From positions 1-33,627 of the forward strand of contig BGZO01000015.1 of NCBI GenBank assembly GCA_003864475.1: 33,627 nt of DNA, given 5' to 3'. This document shows positions 16,586 through 24,763 of the stretch, in pieces; within the stretch, counting starts at the first letter, position 1; every line of letters begins with the position of its first letter. This DNA is from Candidatus Termititenax persephonae. GTDB taxonomy: Bacteria > Margulisbacteria > Termititenacia > Termititenacales > Termititenacaceae. Below the pieces are notes generated by a model. The model had not been told where the DNA came from. It was given only the letters and a program-made list of their open reading frames with translations, and made no database searches. A program made the translations under genes and the position numbers.

Positions 16586-17101
16586 ATGAAAAAAATTTTA
16601 GTTTTAATGGTGTGCCTTTGTTTGTTTAGTGGTTGTGTTTTGCAAAATATAAATCCGTCTTATGGGATAATGAATTTTGGTGATGTTTCTGAGACAACAG
16701 CAGATACTCTCGAAGGGAAAGTGAAGGGTGAGACTTTTGTAATGATACCTATTGGGTTGAGTTTTAGTGATAATGACAAATTGGGACTTAAAATTGCAAA
16801 GGCAAGTATCGAAGGAAAAATAAAAGAGAGAATATTCATCGGGGAATATCATGGTGCTGCGTGGAAATTCATTGAAAGTATTAGATTAAAAATTGACGAT
16901 AAAGTATATACACTTACTGACAACAATCCGGCAAGAACAGTTTGGAGCAGTACTTACGTTATTGAACGCTTGGTTTTTCCTATTACAGATGAAATGTATA
17001 ACAATATTATTAAATCAAAATCCATAACGGCAGAATTATTAACTAGAGTAATTGTTGTTGAAGGAGAACAGTTAAATAAAATCAAAGAGTTTTTGAAATA
17101 A
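16586..17101 (+). CDS. Small lipoprotein 2, unknown function
   Basis: 171 residues beginning MKKILVLMVCLCLFSGC (lipobox FSGC, Cys17). The rest is a soluble alpha/beta domain including EGKVKGETFVMIPIGLSF and FIGEYHGAAWKFIESIRLKIDDK. No family recognised. It lies 12 bases after lipoprotein 1 with a GGGAGG ribosome site, so the two are co-transcribed. Low GC and small size fit the element rather than the core chromosome. Confidence 0.8.
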   Translation: MKKILVLMVCLCLFSGCVLQNINPSYGIMNFGDVSETTADTLEGKVKGETFVMIPIGLSFSDNDKLGLKIAKASIEGKIKERIFIGEYHGAAWKFIESIRLKIDDKVYTLTDNNPARTVWSSTYVIERLVFPITDEMYNNIIKSKSITAELLTRVIVVEGEQLNKIKEFLK

Positions 17102-17372
17102 AAAACCAAAAAGGATTGTGCCATATGGCGGCTTAAACGAAATCAACGCTACCGATAATTCCCGCTAGTCTTAAAAAATTACATTTTATTACAGCGCAAT
17201 CCGTATTACGATTTTCTAGAAATTTTGAGAAAAATGACCTTCGCAATAAAATATAAGTATGCCAAAGCATATTAAGAATTTGCGCTGTCCTGCGAAACAA
17301 ACCTGAAAACAGGGCGAATAGTTTTTTAGAAATCTTTTAGAAAAAAAGAATGAAGGTGTAAAATTATTCAGT

Positions 17373-17798
17373 ATGGTAAGACGTATTAAAGAACAGCATA
17401 CCGCAAATCAGATAATCGCTGATACTGTCATAGAAAAGTTTGATGGACGATTAGCGGCAATAGAGAAACAACTGCTTCAGCCCAAGCCAGAGGATATGTA
17501 TTTTATGCAGATGCTCAAAAGTGATGCCCCTTGTACTCATACAAAACTTTGCAAATGTTTGGAAATTGGGCTAGTAAATTTTGACCAAGTAGATAAGAAG
17601 TTTGATTTTTATATGGATATTATCAACTGCGCAAAATTTTTTAAGGAAACTGGCTATACTACATACAAACAGATTGCTAGATTTATTAAAATAGACGGGA
17701 AAAAAACAAAGCCAGCCTTGCTTAAAGATTATGCCAAAGACAAAAAACCAGCAACCAAAGAGTGGCTCAAAATAAAATCGAAAATATCATTAAATTAA
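17373..17798 (+). CDS. 141-aa protein of unknown function
   Basis: Not recognised. Starts MVRRIKEQHTANQIIADTVIEKF; the N-terminal third is helical and charged. The rest contains two cysteines close together (CTHTKLCKC) and a basic C-terminal region (KKTKPALLKDYAKDKKPATKEWLK) that could contact nucleic acid. GAAGGTG lies 14 bases upstream, so translation initiation looks weak. Separated by 271 bases from the lipoproteins and followed by a terminator, so it is probably a single-gene transcript. Confidence 0.6.
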   Translation: MVRRIKEQHTANQIIADTVIEKFDGRLAAIEKQLLQPKPEDMYFMQMLKSDAPCTHTKLCKCLEIGLVNFDQVDKKFDFYMDIINCAKFFKETGYTTYKQIARFIKIDGKKTKPALLKDYAKDKKPATKEWLKIKSKISLN

Positions 17799-17895
17799 GT
17801 CTCCATAAATAAAAATCTGCACGCTCCTCGGTATCAATCCTGTTTTACAGTGTGTAGATTTTACTTTTTTCATTTAGCCCCCCACTTAGCCCCCC

Positions 17896-17924
17896 AAAAA
17901 GACACCTAAAAGGGGGTCTTTTTT
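17896..17924 (+). terminator. Intrinsic terminator, probably bidirectional
   Basis: AAAAAGAC pairs with GTCTTTTT around a short G/C-containing loop, with a T-run on the right and an A-run on the left. It separates the 141-aa gene from the replication module. Confidence 0.7.
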
Positions 17925-18023
17925 ACAGTGGTTTTTCTCTAATATTTTCCTGTATCGCAAATTATTGCAGGTGTGTACAGCCTGGCGAAGTTTAGCGGTA
18001 ACAAAATTAAGAGGAGTGAAAAG

Positions 18024-18245
18024 ATGGAAAACAGAAAAGAGAAAACACCGGCGGTCTATTATGCGCCGGACAATGTAAGTGAGGTGCTGACCAGACGGCA
18101 GGCGGCGGGTTATCTAAAAATCTGCCTTAACAATATCGACCTATTGCCAATACCGAGAGTCCGCATAGGCCGGTCAGTGCGTTTCCGCAAGGCGGATATA
18201 GACACATGGCTGGAGCAGACAGCCGCAAAGGTGGTGCTGTCATGA
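18024..18245 (+). CDS. AlpA/excisionase-like helix-turn-helix protein
   Basis: A 73-residue protein from ATG 18024 (GAGGAG upstream) with the compact winged-helix pattern of MerR/AlpA-type excisionases: LTRRQAAGYLKI...LPIPRVRIGRSVRFRKADIDTWLEQ. Such proteins direct excision or act as activators in integrative elements. It is the first gene of the replication module and its stop overlaps the next start (ATGA), so they are translated together. A GTG at 17973 would lengthen it by 17 residues without family support. Confidence 0.8.
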   Translation: MENRKEKTPAVYYAPDNVSEVLTRRQAAGYLKICLNNIDLLPIPRVRIGRSVRFRKADIDTWLEQTAAKVVLS

Positions 18246-18409
18246 CCGAGGAGCAAAAAATCATTGAAACGCTTTTTGCTAATGCCGAAAAGATACGGCA
18301 CGGCGACGTGTCGTTAATCTTAAAAATCCATGAGGGACACATCACGGGCGTAACTCACAGCGTCTATGAAGTGACCAAAGAGAGGAGCAATCATGATAAG
18401 ACCAGATAG
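18242..18409 (+). CDS. 55-aa DUF2292/YezD-like small protein
   Basis: The start ATG overlaps the previous stop in a TCATGA junction. The sequence AEKIRHGDVSLILKIHEGHITGVTHS resembles the DUF2292 (YezD) pattern of an Ile/Arg-x-Gly-x-Val-x-Leu strand followed by a Gly-turn-Ile strand. Function of that family is not established. Its end overlaps the next gene by 17 bases, so it belongs to the same operon. Confidence 0.55.
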   Translation: MTEEQKIIETLFANAEKIRHGDVSLILKIHEGHITGVTHSVYEVTKERSNHDKTR

Positions 18410-18881
18410 CATTTATAAATTTATACGAAACGGCAAGACCGCTTACATACTCAATGATTGCCGAGGAGAAAATATCTCGAATCTCCTCGGTGAATACAAA
18501 CGTAATAAGTATGCCGGTCAGCAGTATCTTTATTTTGACAACCGCCTGACACAGAAACAGGGCGGCAGATATTTTGCGAAGTCTTTGTTTTCCACTAATC
18601 AAGCCTTATGTGCGGAGCATATGGCGAAATTTGGTTATCACGGAGCAGGCAAGCGCAAACCAAAGGCTAACATCACCGGCTTAAACTTTCTGCCAGAAAA
18701 TCCATATAAATCGTTTGGAGATTTTAAGGATTATGCGGTTTTGGCGGAATTTTCCGAGGATATGGAACGGTTGACGTTGTATTTTTTCAGAGACCAGAAA
18801 AATACAGCAGAGACTTTGTTTCAAAAATGGCTGGCCGGTGAATTAGTTTTAGCACCGGATATTAAACCGATGCAGGTATAG
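18393..18881 (+). CDS. 162-aa protein of unknown function in replication module
   Basis: Not recognised. ATG 18393 follows GAGGAG inside the previous gene. Contains KTAYILNDCRGENISNLL, QQYLYFDNRLTQKQGGRYFAKSLF and a central basic segment (GAGKRKPKANITG). Position directly before a filamentous-phage-type Rep gene and a size of 162 residues make a single-strand DNA-binding or replication accessory role conceivable, but nothing in the sequence proves it. Confidence 0.65.
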   Translation: MIRPDSIYKFIRNGKTAYILNDCRGENISNLLGEYKRNKYAGQQYLYFDNRLTQKQGGRYFAKSLFSTNQALCAEHMAKFGYHGAGKRKPKANITGLNFLPENPYKSFGDFKDYAVLAEFSEDMERLTLYFFRDQKNTAETLFQKWLAGELVLAPDIKPMQV

Positions 18882-18962
18882 TTTTGTAAGTATTTTTGCT
18901 CCTCGGTGGAGACCCCGCCGAGGGGCGGTTTTGAACTGAAAGTCTTTAACAAGTAAATCTAT

Positions 18963-18979
18963 CCCCCAGATTCTGGGGG
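18963..18979. other. Perfect 8-bp hairpin just upstream of rep (candidate nick site or translational control)
   Basis: CCCCCAGA-T-TCTGGGGG lies 14 bases before the rep start codon, which has only a weak ribosome site. A second GC-rich hairpin (CCTCGG...CCGAGG) is at about 18901-18920. Either could be the double-strand origin recognised by Rep or a terminator/attenuator. Confidence 0.45.
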
Positions 18980-18993
18980 TAAAGAGATAAATC

Positions 18994-19908
18994 ATGATAG
19001 ACGAAGTGCATATATTTATACCTTTGCAATATGCCAAAGACTGGCGAAGCAAATGCATAGTAGATAAACAAATGGACGTGAACACGATGACCGGACATAC
19101 TGGCAATCTGAAAATCTGGCAGGGAATAGTCGGAGTAATTATCCGTGGCAGTCTGGCCAAGTATCTGTACGGCGAAAACTGCACACGGCTGACACGGGAA
19201 ACCTTAAAAGCGGCCGTCTTAAAACTGGAAACAGCCACGGGCATAGACCTTAACAATGGCATTGTTACCCGTCTGGCAGTAGGCGGCAGTTTTATAGTCA
19301 AAACCGCCCCGTGTAATTACTTAAGACTTTTCTGTGACATGCCGATATTCAAGAGAGACGCAACTAGCGGAATGTCTGGCATTGAGGATGTGTGTTATTT
19401 TACCAAGAGCGGGTCGTATCAGTTTGACGCTTACGATAAGGCCAGGGAGCGTAAAGACAAATTACCGGAGTTATACCAAGGTTGTAATGTTTTGCGCATG
19501 GAGTATCGGATTGTTAAAAGGGTTGGAATTAAGGCGAAGTTTAACCATGACCTGACACCGCATGACCTTTATGGCGAGGGTGTTTACAGGAAACTGGCGG
19601 TTTTGTTTGGAGAGTTTTACAGGACTATACCCAAGACCGGACGCAGGGTTTTTGTGAATATTACCAAGTCTATAACTCCGGCGAGTTGGGTTGAATTGAT
19701 GGCGGAGCAATGGCGGCAAGCAAACCCGGAGCAATGCGAGGCTGTCTTGCAGGACGCAAAAGCCAGAGGCAAATTGACCGACAAGAATTTAGAACGTATA
19801 CGGGCGGCAGACAGGCGGCGGAGCAAAGATTATTCTATCAGCGACAAAAACGCTTTGACCGAGGAGCTGGACGCATTAGTAAAAATGCTTGTGGAGAGTG
19901 GAGCTTAA
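18994..19908 (+). CDS. Filamentous-phage-type (G2P/CRI family) replication initiator
   Basis: The 304-residue protein resembles the gene II/CRI replication initiators of inoviruses and related plasmids, which nick the origin to start rolling-circle replication. Supporting features are IDEVHIFIP at the N-terminus, the RLAVGGSFIV strand, FTKSGSYQFDAYDKARERK (likely catalytic Tyr147 or its neighbour within AYDKA), and NVLRMEYRIVKR (165-176). These match the order 'KG..fYDK...E' then 'LR.E.R' of that family. The C-terminal 90 residues are helical and basic. It follows two hairpins that could be its origin and lies downstream of the AlpA-DUF2292 genes. The family call is by motif recognition only. 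Confidence 0.75.
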   Translation: MIDEVHIFIPLQYAKDWRSKCIVDKQMDVNTMTGHTGNLKIWQGIVGVIIRGSLAKYLYGENCTRLTRETLKAAVLKLETATGIDLNNGIVTRLAVGGSFIVKTAPCNYLRLFCDMPIFKRDATSGMSGIEDVCYFTKSGSYQFDAYDKARERKDKLPELYQGCNVLRMEYRIVKRVGIKAKFNHDLTPHDLYGEGVYRKLAVLFGEFYRTIPKTGRRVFVNITKSITPASWVELMAEQWRQANPEQCEAVLQDAKARGKLTDKNLERIRAADRRRSKDYSISDKNALTEELDALVKMLVESGA

Positions 19909-19970
19909 ACACAATAAAAAACGCCCTGTAGGCCAACGTCAAGCGTCTGGCAGGGCAAAAAGGAGCAGAC

Positions 19971-20339
19971 ATGCAAAAGAATAAAAACAAAAATCTGAAA
20001 TCGTTTGGTGTGGACAAACCAGCTTTAAGCCATAGAGAAGCTGTAGAGAATGGCAAAAAAGGCGGCGTAGCTTCCGGGGAAGCAAGGCGTGAAACGGCAG
20101 AGCGTATAAGGCTGGGCGCATATCTGCATGGCTTGATTGATGATAAGCAAGCGGACATTAAAGACGCTGTCAATCAGATAATCAAGAACGGCGGGCGTGA
20201 GCTGATAGGACTTATGAGATTGATAATCGATTATGAGAAAGATTTACCGCCGGAGCCGATTAAGCCGCCGACAATAAACATCACGTTTGTCGGCAAGAAA
20301 AAATCATATCCTGACCCTGTTTTTCCTGAAAGCAAATAA
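19971..20339 (+). CDS. 122-aa KGG-motif protein, unknown function
   Basis: Contains SHREAVENGKKGGVASGEARRE, a Gly/Lys/Arg-rich motif seen in small proteins of phages and integrative elements, followed by an amphipathic helix (IRLGAYLHGLIDDKQADIKDAVNQII) and a Pro-rich C-terminus. AAGGAG precedes the ATG. It follows rep after 62 bases containing a GCCCTG...CAGGGC hairpin, possibly an attenuator. It is the last gene of the element. A DNA-binding or packaging-accessory role is possible but unsupported. Confidence 0.65.
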   Translation: MQKNKNKNLKSFGVDKPALSHREAVENGKKGGVASGEARRETAERIRLGAYLHGLIDDKQADIKDAVNQIIKNGGRELIGLMRLIIDYEKDLPPEPIKPPTINITFVGKKKSYPDPVFPESK

Positions 20340-20476
20340 ATTTTACTGCCGACACAAACAGAGTGTTTTTATTTTCCCATTAGACAAATGAGGTTGGCCT
20401 ACAACGCAAGATTTTCTTTGTAAGCGTCCCTCACAACTCCGTGTACTACAGTCAATTTTTTTCTGCCGCACAAACT

Positions 20477-20496
20477 TACAGATAAAGTTACAGATA
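20477..20496. repeat. Right paired arm-type sites (TACAGATA x2)
   Basis: TACAGATA at 20477-20484 and 20489-20496, same orientation and 12-base periodicity as at 14274-14293. They are 140 bases inside attR. The remaining part of 20340-20635 shows no gene. Confidence 0.5.
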
Positions 20497-20635
20497 ATTC
20501 CGCACTTTTTAATGATTTTTCATAAATCAAAATCAATTAAAATAATTTTATCAATCTCTTGCAACCCGCATGAATACTGGCTATAATGGGTTTAGATAAA
20601 TTGTGATAGGTAACAATTAGTTTTATAAAAGGGAA

Positions 20636-20681
20636 CTCATAACCCGAAGGTCACAGGTTCAAATCCTGTCCCCGCAACCAA
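20636..20681. repeat. attR: 46-bp copy of the tRNA-fMet 3' half
   Basis: Exact duplicate of 14146-14191. There is no 5' tRNA half before it, so it is an attachment-site scar, not a gene. It marks the right end of the 6.5-kb element. Confidence 0.93.
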
Positions 20682-20996
20682 CATTTTTTTAAGTAGTTAC
20701 AGGAATTTTTATGCGTATACACTCATGATTATCATTTGCAGATTAACCGCTTTTTGCAGGTTTTCTACTCGGATATGTGCGTATATCTGTGTAGTTTGTA
20801 CGGAGATATATCTCAGTTATTCGGAAATCCCGAACATCTGAACTTGCAATGCGTAAAATTCACACATTGCTTTTTCTTAAAATATTAGCAACTCCCCTAT
20901 AGTAAAAATTAATTATATACCACGCAGTCGCCAGACCACCAATGTAATCTGACACGCCTTTTTGGCTAAAGACCTTATCTATAGAGGACTTATTTT
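20682..20996. other. Gene-free AT-rich spacer right of attR
   Basis: No convincing coding frame, RNA gene or repeat is seen in these 315 bases. They separate attR from the 3' end of the ATPase gene on the minus strand. Confidence 0.5.
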
Positions 20997-23381
20997 TTAA
21001 CTAAAAAACTCTTTTTTTAGATATCTTTTTACATTTAAATACCGTTCATTTACCATAAAAACAACATCGTGTTTCCAAAAATAAAGTATTCTTTTTAATA
21101 ATAATTGTTTTAATTCATCATAATCTTTACACACTAAATTAGCTGTCCTATCAAATGCAAATAAATAACCATTTTTAAACAAATCCTTTGTCAAATTTTC
21201 TATTCGGTTTTCGTCATAAGTCAATTTTTTTAATTTATTAACATAATCGTTATATCTAACAATATGATATTTTTGAAAAAAATTAACAACAGCTACTACC
21301 TCTGGAAACTCTGCTTTCATTTCAGCAATTAGATTGCCATTTAAAAACTCTGTATATTGTGCAATAGCATATTCAAAATCTGCTCGGGATACTTTCACCC
21401 TATTATTATTTGCTGCTGATACAAATAAATCTTGTATAAAGAATAAGATATCACGAGGCCTTAAAATGATAATATTTTTTATTACATCAAAAGGAGACTT
21501 TTTATCAAATTTTTCAAACAATTCCATCCATAAATCATCTAATGTTGTATCTTCAGCTTTATTTAAAATATGTTTTAATTTAAGTTCTATAAGCTCTTTT
21601 AATTTTAACGGATAATTTTCCCAATCAATCTTATACAAGAGTGTTCTCAACTTGTCTGGTTCATTTGCTGTTTTCGAAATATAATTATAAATATCTTCTC
21701 TAAGAAATATATAACCATGAATTCCTATATTATTTTTCCTATCATTTGATAAATCATTTTTAATTGTAGAGTCTACCTCTAATAATGTTAATATCATATC
21801 ACTTTGAACTAATAAATTATTTTGTGGGTTCCAAGATTTATCTAGGTTGTCAGCTAGAACATTGATTGTAATATATTTTTTGTCGTTAAAATACGCTTTT
21901 AAAAGATTTGTTAAAGGCGTTATGTATTTTTTATATAAATCCTCTAAAATATTTGGAGAATTCAATCCCGTGTGGGTATCCGTATTAATTTCTTTTATAA
22001 CTCCATAAAAGTTTTGTTTTAGATAGTTCTGATATGACTTGCAGAATTCAAGTATTTCATTATCTCCAGCATTTATATTCGAACCATTATTCAAAAGTTT
22101 TGTATTTATTTTATTCTCTATAATTTGAATCAATTTTGAATAAATTACTGTTTTCCATACAGTATAAAAAAATGTCTTTTTAGAACTCTCAGATTTATAT
22201 AATGTGGAAAAATCTATACTTTCCAGTAACTCTAATGATTCAGGCTTTAAACTAACATTATAATTTAAATTATTCTTTGACAAGTCATCTAATAATTTAA
22301 AATAAATAGCTGTTTTTCCCGAGCCTTTTCTTCCCACAAGTAATATTTTCGATTTATTTTCTTTGGCTTTTTCATAAGCATTTGTTGATACGAAATAATT
22401 TAATAAATCTTCTTTTTCATTTTCAGCAACACACTCCAACGCAATCTGCAATACTCCGAAGTTACTATTATCTTGAACTTGTTCCGGCATTTTGGTGTCA
22501 AGTTCTGATATGCAATTAGTACTTAACCATTGTCTAACTCTATTTATGCAATCCTCGGATGAAATATATGTTTCTAATATATCTGCATAGTCCAAAGGAC
22601 TTCTATATTTAGCTGGTGCAATTAATAATACTTTTTTATCTAATCCCAAAGCAACGCCCGCCAAAAATGATTTTTTGGCATTTTCAACATTATGATTTTC
22701 GTAATTTTCCGGTACCATATGGAAAATAACACTTTTAGTGGTTTGTAAATTTGTAAAATAATAACTTAATGTTTTATATTCAACCTCATGAGGATCACTC
22801 AGTTTAATTTTAAAATTATCTGCATTTTGAGATTTAAGAAATTCATTAAGGTCTAATGAGGCCTGTGTCTCCGCTTCGCTATCAAGATAGAAAATATCAT
22901 TTTCAACATCAAAGATTGGTTTTGGGATAATACTTTTTATATGGTCATGACTATATTCCTTGTTCTGCAATTTACCATGAATATCTTTAGCATTTTTAAA
23001 TGGAGAATATCTCATATTCTTTAAGAGGAAATTAGAATAATTTATCTTAGCATTTTCAATGTTCTCGTTTAGAAAAATAAAGATATTTTTATTTTTCGCA
23101 CAAGCATACCCAAGCTCAAATAAGACATTATGATTTAGACGTGTTAAATCGCAAGCGAAGCTACTTGCCGCTTTGATTTTTTCTAAAATTTCCTCACTTA
23201 TAAAACCTCCGCTACTTGTTAAATTCTCCCAAGGGAAAGCTTCTATTGTATGTTGATAAGTATTGTAATCAAGGATAGCCTTCTTTATCGCCTCAACATT
23301 ATCATCAGCACATCCAGTTTTCATACCTTGATATGCAAAAAATAGTATCTCTTTGTTTTTGGTTGATGTATTATTTTTCAT
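20997..23381 (-). CDS. TIR/deoxyribosyltransferase-like + P-loop ATPase (Sll1717-type), putative defence protein
   Basis: Of 794 residues, about 1-150 form a Rossmann-like nucleotide-binding domain of the TIR/nucleoside-deoxyribosyltransferase-like kind, with FACDLTRLNHNVLFELGYACAKNKNIFIFLNE (76-107). About 160-290 look like a second such domain (NAKKSFLAGVALGLDKKVLLIAP and SPLDYADI). A P-loop ATPase follows, with Walker A GRKGSGKT (350-357) and a Walker B-like ITINVLADNLDKSW. GRKGSGK plus DNLDKxW is the signature I associate with the 'Sll1717 family' ATPases found with TIR-like or nuclease effectors. By analogy it would sense infection and degrade or bind a nucleotide; no data here show that. 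It is a lone minus-strand gene, strongly AT-rich, between attR and a SLOG gene. Confidence 0.75.
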   Translation of the reverse strand: MKNNTSTKNKEILFFAYQGMKTGCADDNVEAIKKAILDYNTYQHTIEAFPWENLTSSGGFISEEILEKIKAASSFACDLTRLNHNVLFELGYACAKNKNIFIFLNENIENAKINYSNFLLKNMRYSPFKNAKDIHGKLQNKEYSHDHIKSIIPKPIFDVENDIFYLDSEAETQASLDLNEFLKSQNADNFKIKLSDPHEVEYKTLSYYFTNLQTTKSVIFHMVPENYENHNVENAKKSFLAGVALGLDKKVLLIAPAKYRSPLDYADILETYISSEDCINRVRQWLSTNCISELDTKMPEQVQDNSNFGVLQIALECVAENEKEDLLNYFVSTNAYEKAKENKSKILLVGRKGSGKTAIYFKLLDDLSKNNLNYNVSLKPESLELLESIDFSTLYKSESSKKTFFYTVWKTVIYSKLIQIIENKINTKLLNNGSNINAGDNEILEFCKSYQNYLKQNFYGVIKEINTDTHTGLNSPNILEDLYKKYITPLTNLLKAYFNDKKYITINVLADNLDKSWNPQNNLLVQSDMILTLLEVDSTIKNDLSNDRKNNIGIHGYIFLREDIYNYISKTANEPDKLRTLLYKIDWENYPLKLKELIELKLKHILNKAEDTTLDDLWMELFEKFDKKSPFDVIKNIIILRPRDILFFIQDLFVSAANNNRVKVSRADFEYAIAQYTEFLNGNLIAEMKAEFPEVVAVVNFFQKYHIVRYNDYVNKLKKLTYDENRIENLTKDLFKNGYLFAFDRTANLVCKDYDELKQLLLKRILYFWKHDVVFMVNERYLNVKRYLKKEFFS

Positions 23382-23611
23382 AAATTGCCTTTAATAAACT
23401 TATCCATACTTAGTATCCACTTTTATTTGGTACATCTACGCTAACTTTTCTGGCAACATTATTAACCTCGCTTTATATTCTACATTATATATCTAGGATA
23501 TTGTCATTTACAAGAAATTAGCTACAAAATCCCTAATTCCCTACACCCAACCCCCAAAATTTCAAGGCTCGAACACTTGCTGGGCAGAATAACAATATAG
23601 CTTCTAAAAAT

Positions 23612-23636
23612 TCCGTGAAACAATTTGTTTCACGGA
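23612..23636 (-). terminator. Intrinsic terminator of the SLOG gene
   Basis: TCCGTGAAACAA and its perfect complement TTGTTTCACGGA are separated by one base. On the minus strand ATTTTTAG follows. It is 10 bases beyond the SLOG stop codon. Confidence 0.75.
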
Positions 23637-23645
23637 TTGCTGGTG

Positions 23646-24204
23646 TCAACCGACTCTAAAAATATATCTGCCAGACCAGACACCGCCACAATGTAACTCC
23701 TGCCAAATATCGTCGGAAATAACCGATAATCTTGCTCCGCCACCGCACAAAAAGACAACAACACGAATACCTCTCCGCACTGCCTGCCAGACAGTACCGC
23801 TAGTACCTCTGCTCTCGCCGTACAGAAAAGCCACAATCCCAGCAGAGGCACATACAAGTCTCTTGTTGCGGAGCAACAGACCATCTATCACTATCTGCCG
23901 TGAGGAGCGCGGCTGTACCAAGCCCCAAGAAACCTGACCGCCGTGATATATATACTGCTGTATATATGGCTGGACGATACGTGAAAAACCGCTAACAGAA
24001 CTCCAAGCGGAAAATATAGATGTTCTGTGATACGCGCCATAATCTATGACAGACTGCAGGGCGAATAAGTCCGCCCCAACCACTCCGCCGCTATGAATAT
24101 GATAACCCTTTATCTAAAAGATACCGCACAACACCGGAAACCTGCTCTCGAAAATCCACAGGCAATTCTCTCGCCCTGACAATTCCAATACCTCTCTGCT
24201 TCAT
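23646..24204 (-). pseudogene. SLOG-superfamily (DprA-like) protein broken by one frameshift
   Basis: Two frames together give one 185-residue Rossmann protein. Frame 1 runs from ATG 24204 (GAGGTG seven bases upstream): MKQRGIGIVRARELPVDFRE...VRYLLDKG, then stops at 24091. Frame 2 supplies YHIHSGGVVGADLFALQSVI and later LLLRNKRL, then AGIVAFLYGESRGTSGT, then WQAVRRGIRVVV, ending at 23646. Removing one base from the GGG run at 24106-24108 joins them. 'GIxxVRxRELP', 'SGGxxGAD' and 'SRGTSGT' are the nucleotide-loop hallmarks of SLOG/DprA-like folds. DprA loads RecA on incoming DNA; other SLOG proteins bind or process nucleotide signals in conflict systems. The frameshift may be real decay or a homopolymer assembly error. 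It lies upstream of the TIR-like ATPase in the same orientation. Confidence 0.7.
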
Positions 24205-24255
24205 ATCGGACACCTCGCTTAATGCGTGATGCCCGACCGGGAACATTTTACTGGA

Positions 24256-24633
24256 TTATTTATTGAGTCTATACTTTCTTACTTTAGCATTCAAACCTTG
24301 CAGAACTCTAACGATAAACGCCTTATTAGTTTTATCTAATTTTTTGAAATTATATAACATGGCAAAATCAATGCTTTTTTTATCCGAAATAACTTTGTTC
24401 TCAAAACTCAAATCCTTGAACCAACTATCCAAGGAAATATCTAGCGTTTTTGAAATGTGCCAAAGAGTTGTGAGCCTAGGCAAACGGACACCACTGATTA
24501 TATTGTGGACAACGGCATAATCTAGTGAAAGCGTGTCGGCAAATTTTTCAATCGTATAATTTTTGGCTTTTCTAATCTGTTGTAATTTACTAGAAATAAG
24601 CTTTTTTAATTCTTGTTCAAGTTCTTTTTCCAT
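24256..24633 (-). CDS. Xre-family regulator with C-terminal extension
   Basis: 125 residues. Residues about 12-65 form a Cro/C1 helix-turn-helix (LQQIRKAKNYTIEKFADTLSLDYAVVHNIISGVRLPRLTTLWHISKTL). The remaining 55 residues (FKKLDKTNKAFIVRVLQGLNAKVRKYRLNK) form a helical, basic tail that may dimerise. It is divergent from the 88-aa gene, with palindromes between. Its ribosome site AAGGAG sits in the loop of a 7-bp hairpin immediately before the ATG. It probably controls itself and the divergent pair. Confidence 0.85.
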   Translation of the reverse strand: MEKELEQELKKLISSKLQQIRKAKNYTIEKFADTLSLDYAVVHNIISGVRLPRLTTLWHISKTLDISLDSWFKDLSFENKVISDKKSIDFAMLYNFKKLDKTNKAFIVRVLQGLNAKVRKYRLNK

Positions 24634-24654
24634 AATGCACTCCTTTCGTGCATT
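24634..24654 (-). promoter_or_regulatory. Hairpin presenting the ribosome site of the Xre gene in its loop
   Basis: AATGCAC and GTGCATT flank a 7-base loop GAAAGGA (minus strand), directly abutting the ATG at 24633. This could tune translation or be a DNA operator for the repressor. Confidence 0.45.
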
Positions 24655-24696
24655 TTTAGTATTTTAGGTTTTTATGGAAAATTTATTTATTGCTGT

Positions 24697-24748
24697 TTGC
24701 TATATAGCAATATATTATAAATTGTGTTATAATTTATATATATAAATT
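24697..24748 (+). promoter_or_regulatory. Promoter/operator of the 88-aa gene
   Basis: Perfect palindrome TTGCTATATAGCAA (24697-24710) lies where a -35 box would be, and AATTTATAT/ATATAAATT (24731-24748) overlaps a TATAAT -10 box at 24728-24733. No good -35 is visible, so the promoter may need or be blocked by the Xre protein. Confidence 0.5.
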
Positions 24749-24763
24749 CAGAAAGGAGTTTTT

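Noticed and set aside
19929-20401. TAGGCCAAC ... GTTGGCCTA inverted pair flanking the KGG-motif gene
   Set aside because: Only nine bases, 460 bases apart, with no further symmetry; chance cannot be excluded.
20636-20681. Second tRNA-Met gene
   Set aside because: Only the anticodon loop to CCA is present, with no acceptor 5' strand or D-arm; it is the attR copy.
23630-23884. Independent 84-aa gene
   Set aside because: It is a shadow frame inside the frameshifted SLOG gene and runs into the terminator region.
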